Shown here piece after piece: positions 1 to 5,802 of a DNA stretch of 19,505 nucleotides. A program made the position numbers and the translations under genes. Below the pieces are notes generated by a model. That model was not told the origin of the DNA. It did not search any database and saw nothing but the letters and a program-made list of their open reading frames with translations. Positions within the stretch are counted from its first letter, which is position 1; each line of letters opens with the position of its first letter. This stretch comes from Thermomicrobiales bacterium (lineage in GTDB: Bacteria; Chloroflexota; Chloroflexia; Thermomicrobiales; UBA6265), in assembly GCA_025928535.1 (NCBI GenBank), contig JAICJJ010000004.1:1-19505 (forward strand). The letters are read 5' to 3'.

Positions 1-116
1 CTCGGCGCCGGATTCGGATTCGCGTTCGCGTTCGCATCGACCGCCAGCAGCAGGCTGCCGGTCACGGCGATGGCGGCGGCGGAAAACCGCAGCCCCGGCT
101 TCGTCGTCAGGCTCAT
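1..116 (-). CDS. Exported protein, N-terminal fragment (runs off the left edge)
   Basis: Only the first 38 codons are in the window. Reading leftward from the ATG at 116, the product has a short basic start (MSLTTKPGLR), a hydrophobic stretch of about 18 residues (FSAAAIAVTGSLLLAVDA), and then an Ala/Asn/Pro tract of the form (NA)n-(NP)n. This is a typical Sec signal peptide followed by a low-complexity linker. A Shine-Dalgarno-like GAGGGGG lies about 8 nt upstream. The (NA)n part is encoded by near-perfect 6-bp repeats (GCGAAC), a tract that could vary by slippage. The mature domain lies outside the window, so no function is proposed. The gene diverges from the HipA-like gene. Confidence 0.6.
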   Translation of the reverse strand, partial: MSLTTKPGLRFSAAAIAVTGSLLLAVDANANANPNPAP

Positions 117-210
117 GATCGTCGTCCCCCTCATCCTCGACCACGCCGAGGTGCGAATCGGCGCCGCGTGTTCGTCGCCGTCATCCCCTCGGGTCTTGGA
201 CCTGAACATC

Positions 211-230
211 GCCGCGCGACGTCGCGCGGC
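211..230. promoter_or_regulatory. 20-bp perfect palindrome (possible operator)
   Basis: GCCGCGCGAC is followed immediately by its exact reverse complement, with no loop. It sits between two divergent genes, about 95 bp from the leftward start and 215 bp from the rightward start. A spacer-less palindrome cannot form a good RNA hairpin, so a dimeric repressor site is more likely than a terminator. The high CG content raises the chance of a random palindrome, so this is only a candidate. Confidence 0.3.
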
Positions 231-376
231 CCCTTCCCCTGGTCGTGGCCGGGTTGCTCCCTCCAGGCCAACCACTCATTACGACGCATGTCCGACGGCC
301 GTGGTTTCGCCTGTGCCAGCCAGGCGGCCCCTGCCGATCGTCCCGGTTTCCGGCAGGGCCGCGCCACGCGGCCGCC

Positions 377-406
377 TTGCGCCCCCAAGTGGTTCGGTCG
401 TACAAC
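377..406 (+). promoter_or_regulatory. Candidate sigma-70-type promoter for the HipA-like/DUF3037 unit
   Basis: TTGCGC at 377-382 and TACAAC at 401-406 are separated by 18 bp. Each matches the consensus hexamer at four positions. The predicted transcript would have a leader of roughly 35 nt to the TTG start at 447. Support is positional and by motif only. Confidence 0.28.
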
Positions 407-433
407 GGCGAGCGTGGGAGTGGCGACGGGAGC

Positions 434-439
434 GAGGAG
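434..439 (+). promoter_or_regulatory. Ribosome binding site that selects a TTG start
   Basis: GAGGAG lies 7 nt upstream of TTG at 447. No ATG lies near the point where family similarity begins. The only in-frame alternative close by, GTG at 456, would be 16 nt from this site. The spacing therefore favours TTG as the initiation codon of the HipA-like gene. Confidence 0.55.
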
Positions 440-446
440 CCGACAA

Positions 447-1232
447 TTGCGAAGGGTGCGAGCGACCCGCTACCTGGCGCCGCTGCGCGAAGGAGGATCG
501 CTGCCGGCGATCGTCGAAGCCGACGACGACGGGATGTACGTCGTCAAGTTTCACGGCGCGGGCCAGGGACCGAAAGCGCTGGTCGCGGAGACGATCGCGG
601 GGGAACTCGGTCGCCGGCTCGGGCTGAGCGTGCCCGATCTGGTGACCGTCGATTTCGCTGCGGCGCTCAGCGCCGCGGAACCGGACCCGGAAATTCAGGA
701 CTTGCTGGAGCGCAGCGCCGGTCTCAATTTCGGCATCGACTACCTGCCCGGCGCGGTCGCGTTCGCCCCGGGCGCGGCGAACGATCCCGAGTTCGCCGCC
801 GACGTGGTCTGGTTCGATGCGTTCGTGACCAATGTCGACCGCACGCCGCGCAATCCGAATCTGCTCGTCTGGGGCAAGCGGCTCTGGCTGATCGATCATG
901 GCGCGGCGCTCTTCGCCCAGCATGGCTGGAACGATCTCGCCGCCGCGCAGGCCAGCGCCGCGACGCCGTTCGCGCCGATCCGCGACCATGTCTTGCTGCC
1001 GGCCGCCGGCTCGATCGTCGACGCCGACGCCCGCCTTGCGCCGCGGGTGACGGACGAGACGATCGACGCCGTCGTGTCCGCCGTGCCGGACGACTGGCTG
1101 GAGGGCATTGGCCCGTTCGCCTCGTCGACGGAGCATCGCGCCGCGTATCGCGCCTGGCTGCGGCGGCGCCTGGAATCGCGCGCGGCGTTTGTGGAGGAGG
1201 CGGAGCGTGCCCGCCAGGCGAGCCGTGGTTGA
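447..1232 (+). CDS. HipA-like kinase family protein
   Basis: A 261-residue protein that matches my recollection of the short HipA-like family whose genes sit beside DUF3037 genes. Kinase-type landmarks are visible: Lys34 in VVKF, Glu48 in the following helix (LVAETIAGELG), a catalytic-loop-like segment TNVDRTPRNPN with Asp131 and Asn136, and Asp150 in LIDHG at the position of the DFG aspartate. The length suits a bare kinase fold, without the N-terminal subdomain of full HipA toxins (about 440 residues). The start is TTG at 447, chosen from the GAGGAG spacing; GTG at 456 is the alternative. The end overlaps the next gene by 26 nt, so the two are probably translationally coupled. The substrate is unknown, and a toxin role is not shown. 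Confidence 0.82.
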   Translation: MRRVRATRYLAPLREGGSLPAIVEADDDGMYVVKFHGAGQGPKALVAETIAGELGRRLGLSVPDLVTVDFAAALSAAEPDPEIQDLLERSAGLNFGIDYLPGAVAFAPGAANDPEFAADVVWFDAFVTNVDRTPRNPNLLVWGKRLWLIDHGAALFAQHGWNDLAAAQASAATPFAPIRDHVLLPAAGSIVDADARLAPRVTDETIDAVVSAVPDDWLEGIGPFASSTEHRAAYRAWLRRRLESRAAFVEEAERARQASRG

Positions 1233-1665
1233 ATCGGGTTCCGGCGAGTCGGATTGGCAGCCATACGCCTGGACGGCGATCCGCGTGACGCCGCGGGTCG
1301 AGCGGGGCGAATGCCTCAATGTTGGCGTGGCGCTCTATTGCCGGCCGCGTGGTTTTCTCGGAGCGCGCCTCAGATTCAACCCGGCGCGGCTGGCTGCGCT
1401 CGACCCCACGCTCGATCTCGACGCCGTCGCCCGGCAGTTGCGCTATCTGGATCAGATCGCCGCGGGCAATTCCGACGCCGGCCCGATCGCGCGGCTGCCG
1501 CAACACGAACGGTTCGGTTGGCTCGCGGCGCCAGTCAGCACCGTCGTCCACCCCGGACCGGTCCACGGCGGCCTCTGCCGCGACCCGGCGATCGAACTCG
1601 ATCGGCTGTTCCAACGAATGGTCGCGACTACGGACGCAGGGGAACGGAGCGGATCAGGTTCATGA
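1207..1665 (+). CDS. DUF3037 domain-containing protein
   Basis: A 152-residue protein. The segment YAWTAIRVTPRVERGECLNV (about residues 19-38), followed by GVALYCR, is the hallmark start of DUF3037: an aromatic residue, then R-V-x-P-R-V-E-R-G-E, then N-V-G-V. The GTG start at 1207 is chosen because GGAGGAGG ends 6 nt upstream; an in-frame ATG at 1108 lies deep inside the HipA-like gene and is rejected. The 26-nt overlap with the kinase-like gene implies a functional pair, which is the usual arrangement for this family. No enzymatic motif can be identified. The biochemical role of DUF3037 is unknown to me. Confidence 0.82.
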   Translation: MPARRAVVESGSGESDWQPYAWTAIRVTPRVERGECLNVGVALYCRPRGFLGARLRFNPARLAALDPTLDLDAVARQLRYLDQIAAGNSDAGPIARLPQHERFGWLAAPVSTVVHPGPVHGGLCRDPAIELDRLFQRMVATTDAGERSGSGS

Positions 1666-1667
1666 AT

Positions 1668-1702
1668 ACGAGGACGGCGCCGGCAATCGGCGCCGTCCTC
1701 GT
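1668..1702. terminator. Bidirectional hairpin terminator
   Basis: A perfect 15-bp stem (ACGAGGACGGCGCCG and its reverse complement) with a 5-nt loop GCAAT begins 2 nt after the DUF3037 stop codon and ends 44 nt before the stop of the opposing gene. The position between converging genes and the perfect stem argue for transcription termination in both directions. No long T-run follows on either side, so it may need a factor or work by stem strength alone. Confidence 0.75.
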
Positions 1703-1746
1703 TGCCTGTGCCGGCAGTGGCGACCGGCGATATCGAGCAGCCCGCG

Positions 1747-2016
1747 CTAGCTGACGAACGCGAGGTTGTAACTGCCGCCGTGGGCGTCGGCGATGGCGGT
1801 GCCGCCGTTGGCGGAGATGCCGATGCCGGTGTTGTTGCTGACCGAGCCGCCGTTGATCTGCGGATCGGCGTTGGTGTTGCCGACGCTGATCGCGTTGCCG
1901 ACGTTGCCGCCGCTGTTGATGGCGCCGGTGCTGACCGCGCCGCCGTTGGCGTTGGCGGTCGCCACGCCGCCGTTGCCCGCCGACGCCGTGAATTGCGCGA
2001 AGATCTCGTCGTTCAT
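1747..2016 (-). CDS. Small Gly/Asn/Ala-rich repeat protein, function unknown
   Basis: 89 residues. After a short non-repetitive head (MNDEIFAQFTASA), almost the whole chain is Gly, Asn, Ala, Ser, Thr, Val and Ile, with no Cys, Lys, Arg, Trp, Pro (bar one) or Met. Near-repeats of about 10 residues can be read: NGGVATANA, NGGAVSTGAI, NGGSVSNN, NGGTAIADA, HGGSYNLAF. An NGG turn every 10 or so residues followed by alternating small and beta-branched residues suggests a small beta-solenoid or self-assembling fibre. There is no signal peptide. GGGAGGA lies about 9 nt before the ATG. I do not recognise the family. A ribosomal-peptide precursor was considered, but no maturation enzyme lies nearby. 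Confidence 0.62.
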   Translation of the reverse strand: MNDEIFAQFTASAGNGGVATANANGGAVSTGAINSGGNVGNAISVGNTNADPQINGGSVSNNTGIGISANGGTAIADAHGGSYNLAFVS

Positions 2017-2219
2017 GCTGGACTATCCTCCCGATCTTCCCATGCGCGCCCTGCGCGTCCCCCACGGACGTCGCAGCACAATTGCATTGTAGCGGGTTTC
2101 CAGCGAAATGCAGCAGGTCCGTGGCAACCTTGCGCGACGGCCGCCCACGGAGATCGGCGCAACAGGACGATTGACACCCCGGACGACCGCCCACGGCGAG
2201 AATCGTCGCGCCGCGGCGT

Positions 2220-2513
2220 CTACTTCCGGCAGCAGGCGTCCAGTCCGAAGACCTTGCAGCAGTGGTAGTGCTTCTTGCAGCACCCCTTCTTGCAACAGAC
2301 CGGTCCGCGCCGCGGGCAGCATTTGCCGTGGCAATGGTGTCGGCCGTGGCCGCAAGCGCCGCCCGCGGTCTCGGCCGCCGAGGCTTCGTGCGCCATGGGC
2401 ATGACGACGGCGCCGGTCAACAAGGCGATCGTCAGCCCGAACGTGAGTTGCCGCCGGCTGCCGCCGGCCGTCGCGACATCGCGGGTCAAGGCATCGAACT
2501 TCGATTCGTCCAT
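2220..2513 (-). CDS. Cys/His-rich exported small protein, possibly metal-binding
   Basis: 97 residues from ATG 2513. The first 20 residues (MDESKFDALTRDVATAGGSR) resemble the M-D-x-x-x-F-D-x-L head of the three 20-Cys proteins at 5803-7964. A twin-arginine segment (SRRQLTFGL) and a hydrophobic run ending AHEASA follow. The mature part of about 45 residues holds 12 cysteines, ten of them as five CC pairs, and 6 histidines among Gly, Lys and Arg. That composition fits metal binding or dense disulfides. ATG codons at 2534 and 2516 are also in frame. AGGAGG lies 4 nt before 2513 and only 1 nt before 2516, so 2513 is preferred, matching the relatives. A good promoter precedes it. No named family is recognised. 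Confidence 0.7.
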   Translation of the reverse strand: MDESKFDALTRDVATAGGSRRQLTFGLTIALLTGAVVMPMAHEASAAETAGGACGHGRHHCHGKCCPRRGPVCCKKGCCKKHYHCCKVFGLDACCRK

Positions 2514-2546
2514 CATTCCTCCTCGCACACTCATGACCTGATTGGC

Positions 2547-2575
2547 ATCATATCAGTATTATCAAAGCGATACAA
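2547..2575 (-). promoter_or_regulatory. Extended -10 sigma-70-type promoter for the Cys/His-rich gene
   Basis: On the minus strand, TTGTAT (2570-2575) and TATGAT (2547-2552) are separated by exactly 17 bp. TGA directly precedes the -10 hexamer, giving the extended TGn motif. This AT-rich patch stands out in very GC-rich surroundings. Transcription would start near 2540, leaving a leader of about 27 nt to the ATG at 2513. It is the best promoter seen in the window, by motif only. Confidence 0.6.
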
Positions 2576-2752
2576 CAGGTGGTCGACCTTGGCACGCAAG
2601 AGGCGGCGACGCGCCGCCGGTTCGCGTCGTCGGCGCCGACATGCGAAGATGCGCGTCGCCGTTTCCGGAGGCCGGATCGCGCGCCTGCCCGGCCGGGATG
2701 GCCCCGATGATCCAGAGTCGGCGACGGCGACGTAGGACCGGACGAGCGAGGC

Positions 2753-3313
2753 ATGGCGAGCGAGCCCGACGACGCCGCGTTGTTGCAAGGGATCGTGCGG
2801 CAAGAACCGGCGGCGTTGATGGCGCTGTACGATCGCTATGGCCGGCTGGCGTTCGGACTCGCCTACCGGACGCTCGGCGATGCCGGGATCGCCGAAGAAG
2901 CGGTGCAAGACGCGTTCATGCTCGTCTGGCGGCGGGCTGGGACGTTCGACCCGAGCCGCGGCAGCGGGGTTCGGGCCTGGCTGCTGACGATCGTCCATCA
3001 CAAGGCCATCGATTTGCGGCGGCGGCACGGTCGCGCAACGACGATGGACGACATCGACCAGGCCGAGTCGGTGCTCGCTGCCCCGGACGTCTGGCAGGCG
3101 GTCGGGCAGCATCTCGACCGCGACCGCGTGCGGGCCGCCGTCGCGGCGCTGCCGAACGAGCAGCAGCAGGCGATCGAACTCGCCTACTTCGACGGCCTCA
3201 GCCACCGCGAAATCGCCGAGCGAACCGGCGCGCCGCTCGGCACGATCAAAGGCCGGATGCGGCTCGGCCTGCGCAAACTGGCCGAAGCGCTCGCCGATGG
3301 ACCGGCCCCGTGA
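2753..3313 (+). CDS. ECF-type RNA polymerase sigma factor (SigK-like)
   Basis: 186 residues, a normal length for the ECF sigma-70 group. Sigma region 2 spans about residues 22-91, with AEEAVQDAFMLVWRR (core binding) and WLLTIVHHKAIDLRRR (-10 recognition). Region 4 spans about 124-178, with LPNEQQQAIELAYFDGLSH and the helix-turn-helix REIAERTGAPLGTIKGRMR for -35 recognition. There is no sigma region 3. The next gene encodes a zinc-finger/RskA anti-sigma factor, so this is the classic pair in which the sigma factor is held at the membrane until signal-induced proteolysis. The Shine-Dalgarno is weak (GGACGAG, 6 nt before ATG). The regulon is unknown; the ferritin-like genes next door are candidates. 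Confidence 0.93.
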   Translation: MASEPDDAALLQGIVRQEPAALMALYDRYGRLAFGLAYRTLGDAGIAEEAVQDAFMLVWRRAGTFDPSRGSGVRAWLLTIVHHKAIDLRRRHGRATTMDDIDQAESVLAAPDVWQAVGQHLDRDRVRAAVAALPNEQQQAIELAYFDGLSHREIAERTGAPLGTIKGRMRLGLRKLAEALADGPAP

Positions 3314-3380
3314 CCGACCGGGTCGCGGCAGTCCGACGATCCATGCCAGCATCCGACAATGAATCGCCGACCAGGACAGC

Positions 3381-4145
3381 GTGGTGGAACCGAAACGACT
3401 CGATCAGGCGCATGAAGACCTTCGCGAACTCCTCGGCGCGTACGCCCTCGGGGCGCTCGAGCCGGGCGAGCGCGCGGCGCTGGAGCGTCATCTTGCCGGC
3501 TGTCCGTCGTGTCGGGCGGAACTCGGCGAATTGCGGCGCGCCGTCGTCGCGTTGCCACTCATCGTCGAAGAACGCGAGCCGTCGCTGGCCTTGCGCGCGC
3601 GGCTCGAAGCGGCGGCGCGCCGGGACCTCGCTGACGCGGCGCATCGCGGCCAGCCAGACGCGCCGGCCGCGCCGCCCGCCGAAATTCGACCGTTTCCCGC
3701 GGTTCCCGCGTCACGGCGCTGGCTCGGGCTCGGCTGGGCCGCCGCGGCGGTCTTGCTCGTCGTGTCGGCCGGGCTCCTGCTCTGGAATCTGCAGTTGCGG
3801 CAATCGGCTGGTCCGGGGCGCGGCGTCACCGTCGCGCTCCAGGCGGCGACTGCCGCGGCCGGGGCGAACGGCGCGGTCACCTATTTGCCCGATCGCGGCG
3901 TCGTCCTGCTCGCAGTCCATGACTTGCCGCCGCTCGCGCCCCAGCACGTCTACCAGGTCTGGTTGATCGACGCCGCGGGCAAACCGGTCCCGGCCGGCAC
4001 GTTCGACCGCTCGACCGCCACGCACGCCGTCGCCGCCGACCCGCGGACCGACCGCGCCATCGCGATCACCGCCGAGCCGGGGCCGCTCGGCAGTCCGCAA
4101 CCGACCGGGGCGATCCTCGCCCAGGCGCCGATTCCATCCGCCTGA
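3381..4145 (+). CDS. Anti-sigma factor, zinc-finger plus RskA domain, single-pass membrane protein
   Basis: 254 residues. The cytoplasmic N-terminus carries the zinc-binding anti-sigma motif H-x3-C-x2-C at His37, Cys41 and Cys44 within ERHLAGCPSC, which would bind the sigma factor. A Pro/Ala linker leads to one membrane helix at about residues 114-136. The outer part, to the C-terminus, matches the anti-sigma-K (RskA) domain, with phrases such as LPPLAPQHVYQVWLIDAAG and GSPQPTGAI. Start: GTG at 3381, the most upstream start in frame; GTG at 3384 is equally possible, and AGGA at 3373 is a weak ribosome site. It follows the sigma gene by 67 bp on the same strand, so the two are probably co-transcribed. 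Confidence 0.92.
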   Translation: MVEPKRLDQAHEDLRELLGAYALGALEPGERAALERHLAGCPSCRAELGELRRAVVALPLIVEEREPSLALRARLEAAARRDLADAAHRGQPDAPAAPPAEIRPFPAVPASRRWLGLGWAAAAVLLVVSAGLLLWNLQLRQSAGPGRGVTVALQAATAAAGANGAVTYLPDRGVVLLAVHDLPPLAPQHVYQVWLIDAAGKPVPAGTFDRSTATHAVAADPRTDRAIAITAEPGPLGSPQPTGAILAQAPIPSA

Positions 4146-4212
4146 CCGACACGGGACGTCTGGACGCCAGCGCGCGATTTCGGCCGGAAATTGATCCAAT
4201 TCCACGTGTTGT

Positions 4213-4293
4213 CTCGTTGCACCGGGCGTGACCGGCTCGCCGTCGCGGCGGCCGGCGGAACGGCCGGGGGCGTTCGCCCTCGCAACGAGGAGG
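4213..4293 (+). promoter_or_regulatory. Leader with inverted repeats overlapping the Shine-Dalgarno
   Basis: CTCGTTGC at 4213-4220 is the exact reverse complement of GCAACGAG at 4282-4289, and the latter covers the first part of the GAGGAGG ribosome site (4287-4293) of the first ferritin-like gene. Inside the loop, two copies of CGGCCG (4249-4254 and 4261-4266) form a 6-bp hairpin with a 6-nt loop. The two together could fold into an RNA that hides the ribosome site. Whether this regulates anything is inference. Confidence 0.3.
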
Positions 4294-4299
4294 CCTGGC

Positions 4300-4980
4300 A
4301 TGAACGCATGGCGCGAACGATTGTTGGACGAGGTCGCCGCCGAACGAACGCGGCTCACCCGGCGGCGCTTGCTCGGCGGCGCCGCCGGCCTGGCGGCGGG
4401 CGGCGCGCTGCTGGCGACGGGCCTTCCCGGCTTTCGCGGGTCGGCCGCGGCGCAGACGGGCACGCCGGCATCCGGCATGTCGCCCTTCAAGAACGATGTC
4501 GATGTCCTCAACTACGCGCTGACCCTGGAGCACCTCGAATACGCCTTCTACCGGGACGGCGTCGGCAAATTCGCGTTCGGCAACGGTCCCTTCGGCAATG
4601 CGATCGGCAACGACCTGGCGATGATCCGCGACCACGAAGGGGCGCACGTCCAGACCTTGACGCAGGTCATTCAGCAACTCGGCGGCACGCCGGTCGCCGA
4701 AGGGCGCTACGACTTCGGCTACGGCGCCGACCCCCAGAAATTCCTGATGACGGCGCAGGCGCTGGAAAACACGGGGGTGCGGGCCTACGACGGAGCGGGC
4801 CAGTATCTGAAGGATCCCAAGTTGCTGACGGCGGCCGGGGGAATCGTCGCGGTCGAAGCGCGGCATGCGTCCTACCTCAATCTGATCAATGGCGCGGTCC
4901 CCTTCCCGGCCGCTTTCGAAGACCCGGCCAGCCCCGCTCAGATCATGGAAATCGTCAAGCCCTTTGTCGTCGGAGCCTGA
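4300..4980 (+). CDS. Ferritin-like domain protein with Tat signal
   Basis: 226 residues. A twin-arginine signal occupies about residues 16-52: TRLTRRRLLGGAAG, then a long Ala/Gly/Leu stretch ending near SAAAQ. The mature part is a four-helix ferritin-like domain with the expected di-metal ligands: Glu77 or Glu80 in LTLEHLEYAFY, Glu113 and His116 in DHEGAHV, Glu156 in ALENTG, and Glu186 and His189 in VEARHA. It should therefore act outside the membrane on iron or another metal; the reaction is unknown. ATG 4300 is chosen because GAGGAGG ends 6 nt before it; an in-frame GTG at 4228 has no such site. A second copy follows 50 bp downstream. Confidence 0.88.
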   Translation: MNAWRERLLDEVAAERTRLTRRRLLGGAAGLAAGGALLATGLPGFRGSAAAQTGTPASGMSPFKNDVDVLNYALTLEHLEYAFYRDGVGKFAFGNGPFGNAIGNDLAMIRDHEGAHVQTLTQVIQQLGGTPVAEGRYDFGYGADPQKFLMTAQALENTGVRAYDGAGQYLKDPKLLTAAGGIVAVEARHASYLNLINGAVPFPAAFEDPASPAQIMEIVKPFVVGA

Positions 4981-5030
4981 GCCGCGACCTTGCAACGTCC
5001 GCAATCGCCATCGGAGAGAGGAGCACCAAC

Positions 5031-5615
5031 GTGGGACGTTTCTTTTCAACCATGACGGGTGGAGGCTACGGTCTTTACGCCCAGGCCGGCACGCCCGAAA
5101 CGATGACCGCGCCGTTCAAGAATGACGTCGACGTCCTCAACTACGCGCTGACGCTCGAACACCTGGAGGCGACCTTCTACCGCGAGGGGCTGGCCAAATT
5201 CGCCAATCAGGATTACCTCAACGCCAATCTGCAGACCTCGGTGCGCGACTACATCGGCCGGATCGGTCAGGACGAAGCCGAGCATGTCCAGACCCTGACG
5301 CAGGTCATCACTCAACTCGGCGGCGCGCCGGTGCAGGCGGCCAGCTACGATTTCGGCTACGCCGATCTGGCCGGATTCCTGAAGGTGGCGATGGCGCTCG
5401 AAAACACCGGCGTCGCCGCCTACACCGGCGCGGCGCAATACCTGATCGATTCGGCTCAACTCCTGACGGCGGCGCTGACGATCCATGGGGTCGAAGCCCG
5501 GCACGCCGCCTATCTCAACATTCTGAACGGCGCGTCGCCCTTCCCCGACGCCGTCGATCAGCCGAAGACGCCGAGCGAAGTCCTCGCCATCGCCGGCCCG
5601 TTCATCAAGAAGTAA
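5031..5615 (+). CDS. Ferritin-like domain protein, tandem paralogue lacking a Tat signal
   Basis: 194 residues from GTG 5031, which has AGGAG 7 nt upstream; ATG at 5052 is an alternative. The body repeats the previous protein closely: FKNDVDVLNYALTLEHLE is identical in both. All di-metal ligands are kept: Glu43/Glu46, Glu82 and His85 (DEAEH), Glu124 (LENTG), and Glu155 and His158 (VEARH). The N-terminus (MGRFFSTMTGGGYGLYAQAG) has no twin arginine and no real hydrophobic core, although AQAG still looks like the remnant of a signal cleavage region. The protein either stays in the cytoplasm or leaves as a partner of its Tat-bearing paralogue. A terminator hairpin follows after 23 bp. Confidence 0.86.
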   Translation: MGRFFSTMTGGGYGLYAQAGTPETMTAPFKNDVDVLNYALTLEHLEATFYREGLAKFANQDYLNANLQTSVRDYIGRIGQDEAEHVQTLTQVITQLGGAPVQAASYDFGYADLAGFLKVAMALENTGVAAYTGAAQYLIDSAQLLTAALTIHGVEARHAAYLNILNGASPFPDAVDQPKTPSEVLAIAGPFIKK

Positions 5616-5638
5616 CGGTTTCGGCCAGCGCTTTTGGG

Positions 5639-5680
5639 CGGCCGGCGTCGGGGGGCACATGCCGCCCGACGCCGGCCGTT
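5639..5680 (+). terminator. Intrinsic terminator after the ferritin-like pair
   Basis: A 19-bp stem (arms 5639-5657 and 5660-5678) with one mismatch, closing to a nominal 2-nt turn, so the real loop is probably larger. It is followed by TTTGTG. It lies 23 bp after the stop of the second ferritin-like gene and more than 120 bp before the next gene, as expected for the end of the transcript. Confidence 0.75.
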
Positions 5681-5802
5681 TGTGCGCTGACCAACCGTTG
5701 TCGCGTGATGAAACACACAGCGCGTCTGAAGGCTATCGTGATATCGTCCCGATCGGAGCGCGGGTCGGTCGGCTCGCTTCGATATGAATTGTGGAGGCCG
5801 CC

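Larger units (their letters stand above)
117..446. other. Divergent intergenic region between exported protein and HipA-like gene
   Basis: About 330 bp without a convincing gene, although frames are open because of high GC. Two things stand out: a 20-bp perfect palindrome at 211-230 and a weak candidate promoter at 377-406 (listed separately). Open frames here can be joined to the HipA-like frame, but they show no family resemblance, and the Shine-Dalgarno supports a start near 447. Confidence 0.5.

Noticed and set aside
168..446. Upstream extension of the HipA-like frame to ATG 168
   Set aside because: The added 93 residues show no family similarity. The frame crosses the palindrome, and a good ribosome site lies just before TTG 447.
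1747..2016. NGG-repeat protein as a RiPP precursor of the proteusin kind
   Set aside because: Gly, Asn, Val and Thr content recalls such cores, but the head is too short for a proteusin leader, and no epimerase, methyltransferase or lanthionine enzyme is nearby.
2078..2091. ACAAT-TGC-ATTGT inverted repeat overlapping a TACAAT on the minus strand, as promoter and operator of the NGG-repeat gene
   Set aside because: There is a plausible -10 but no -35 or TGn motif, and the 5-bp arms are too short to exclude chance.
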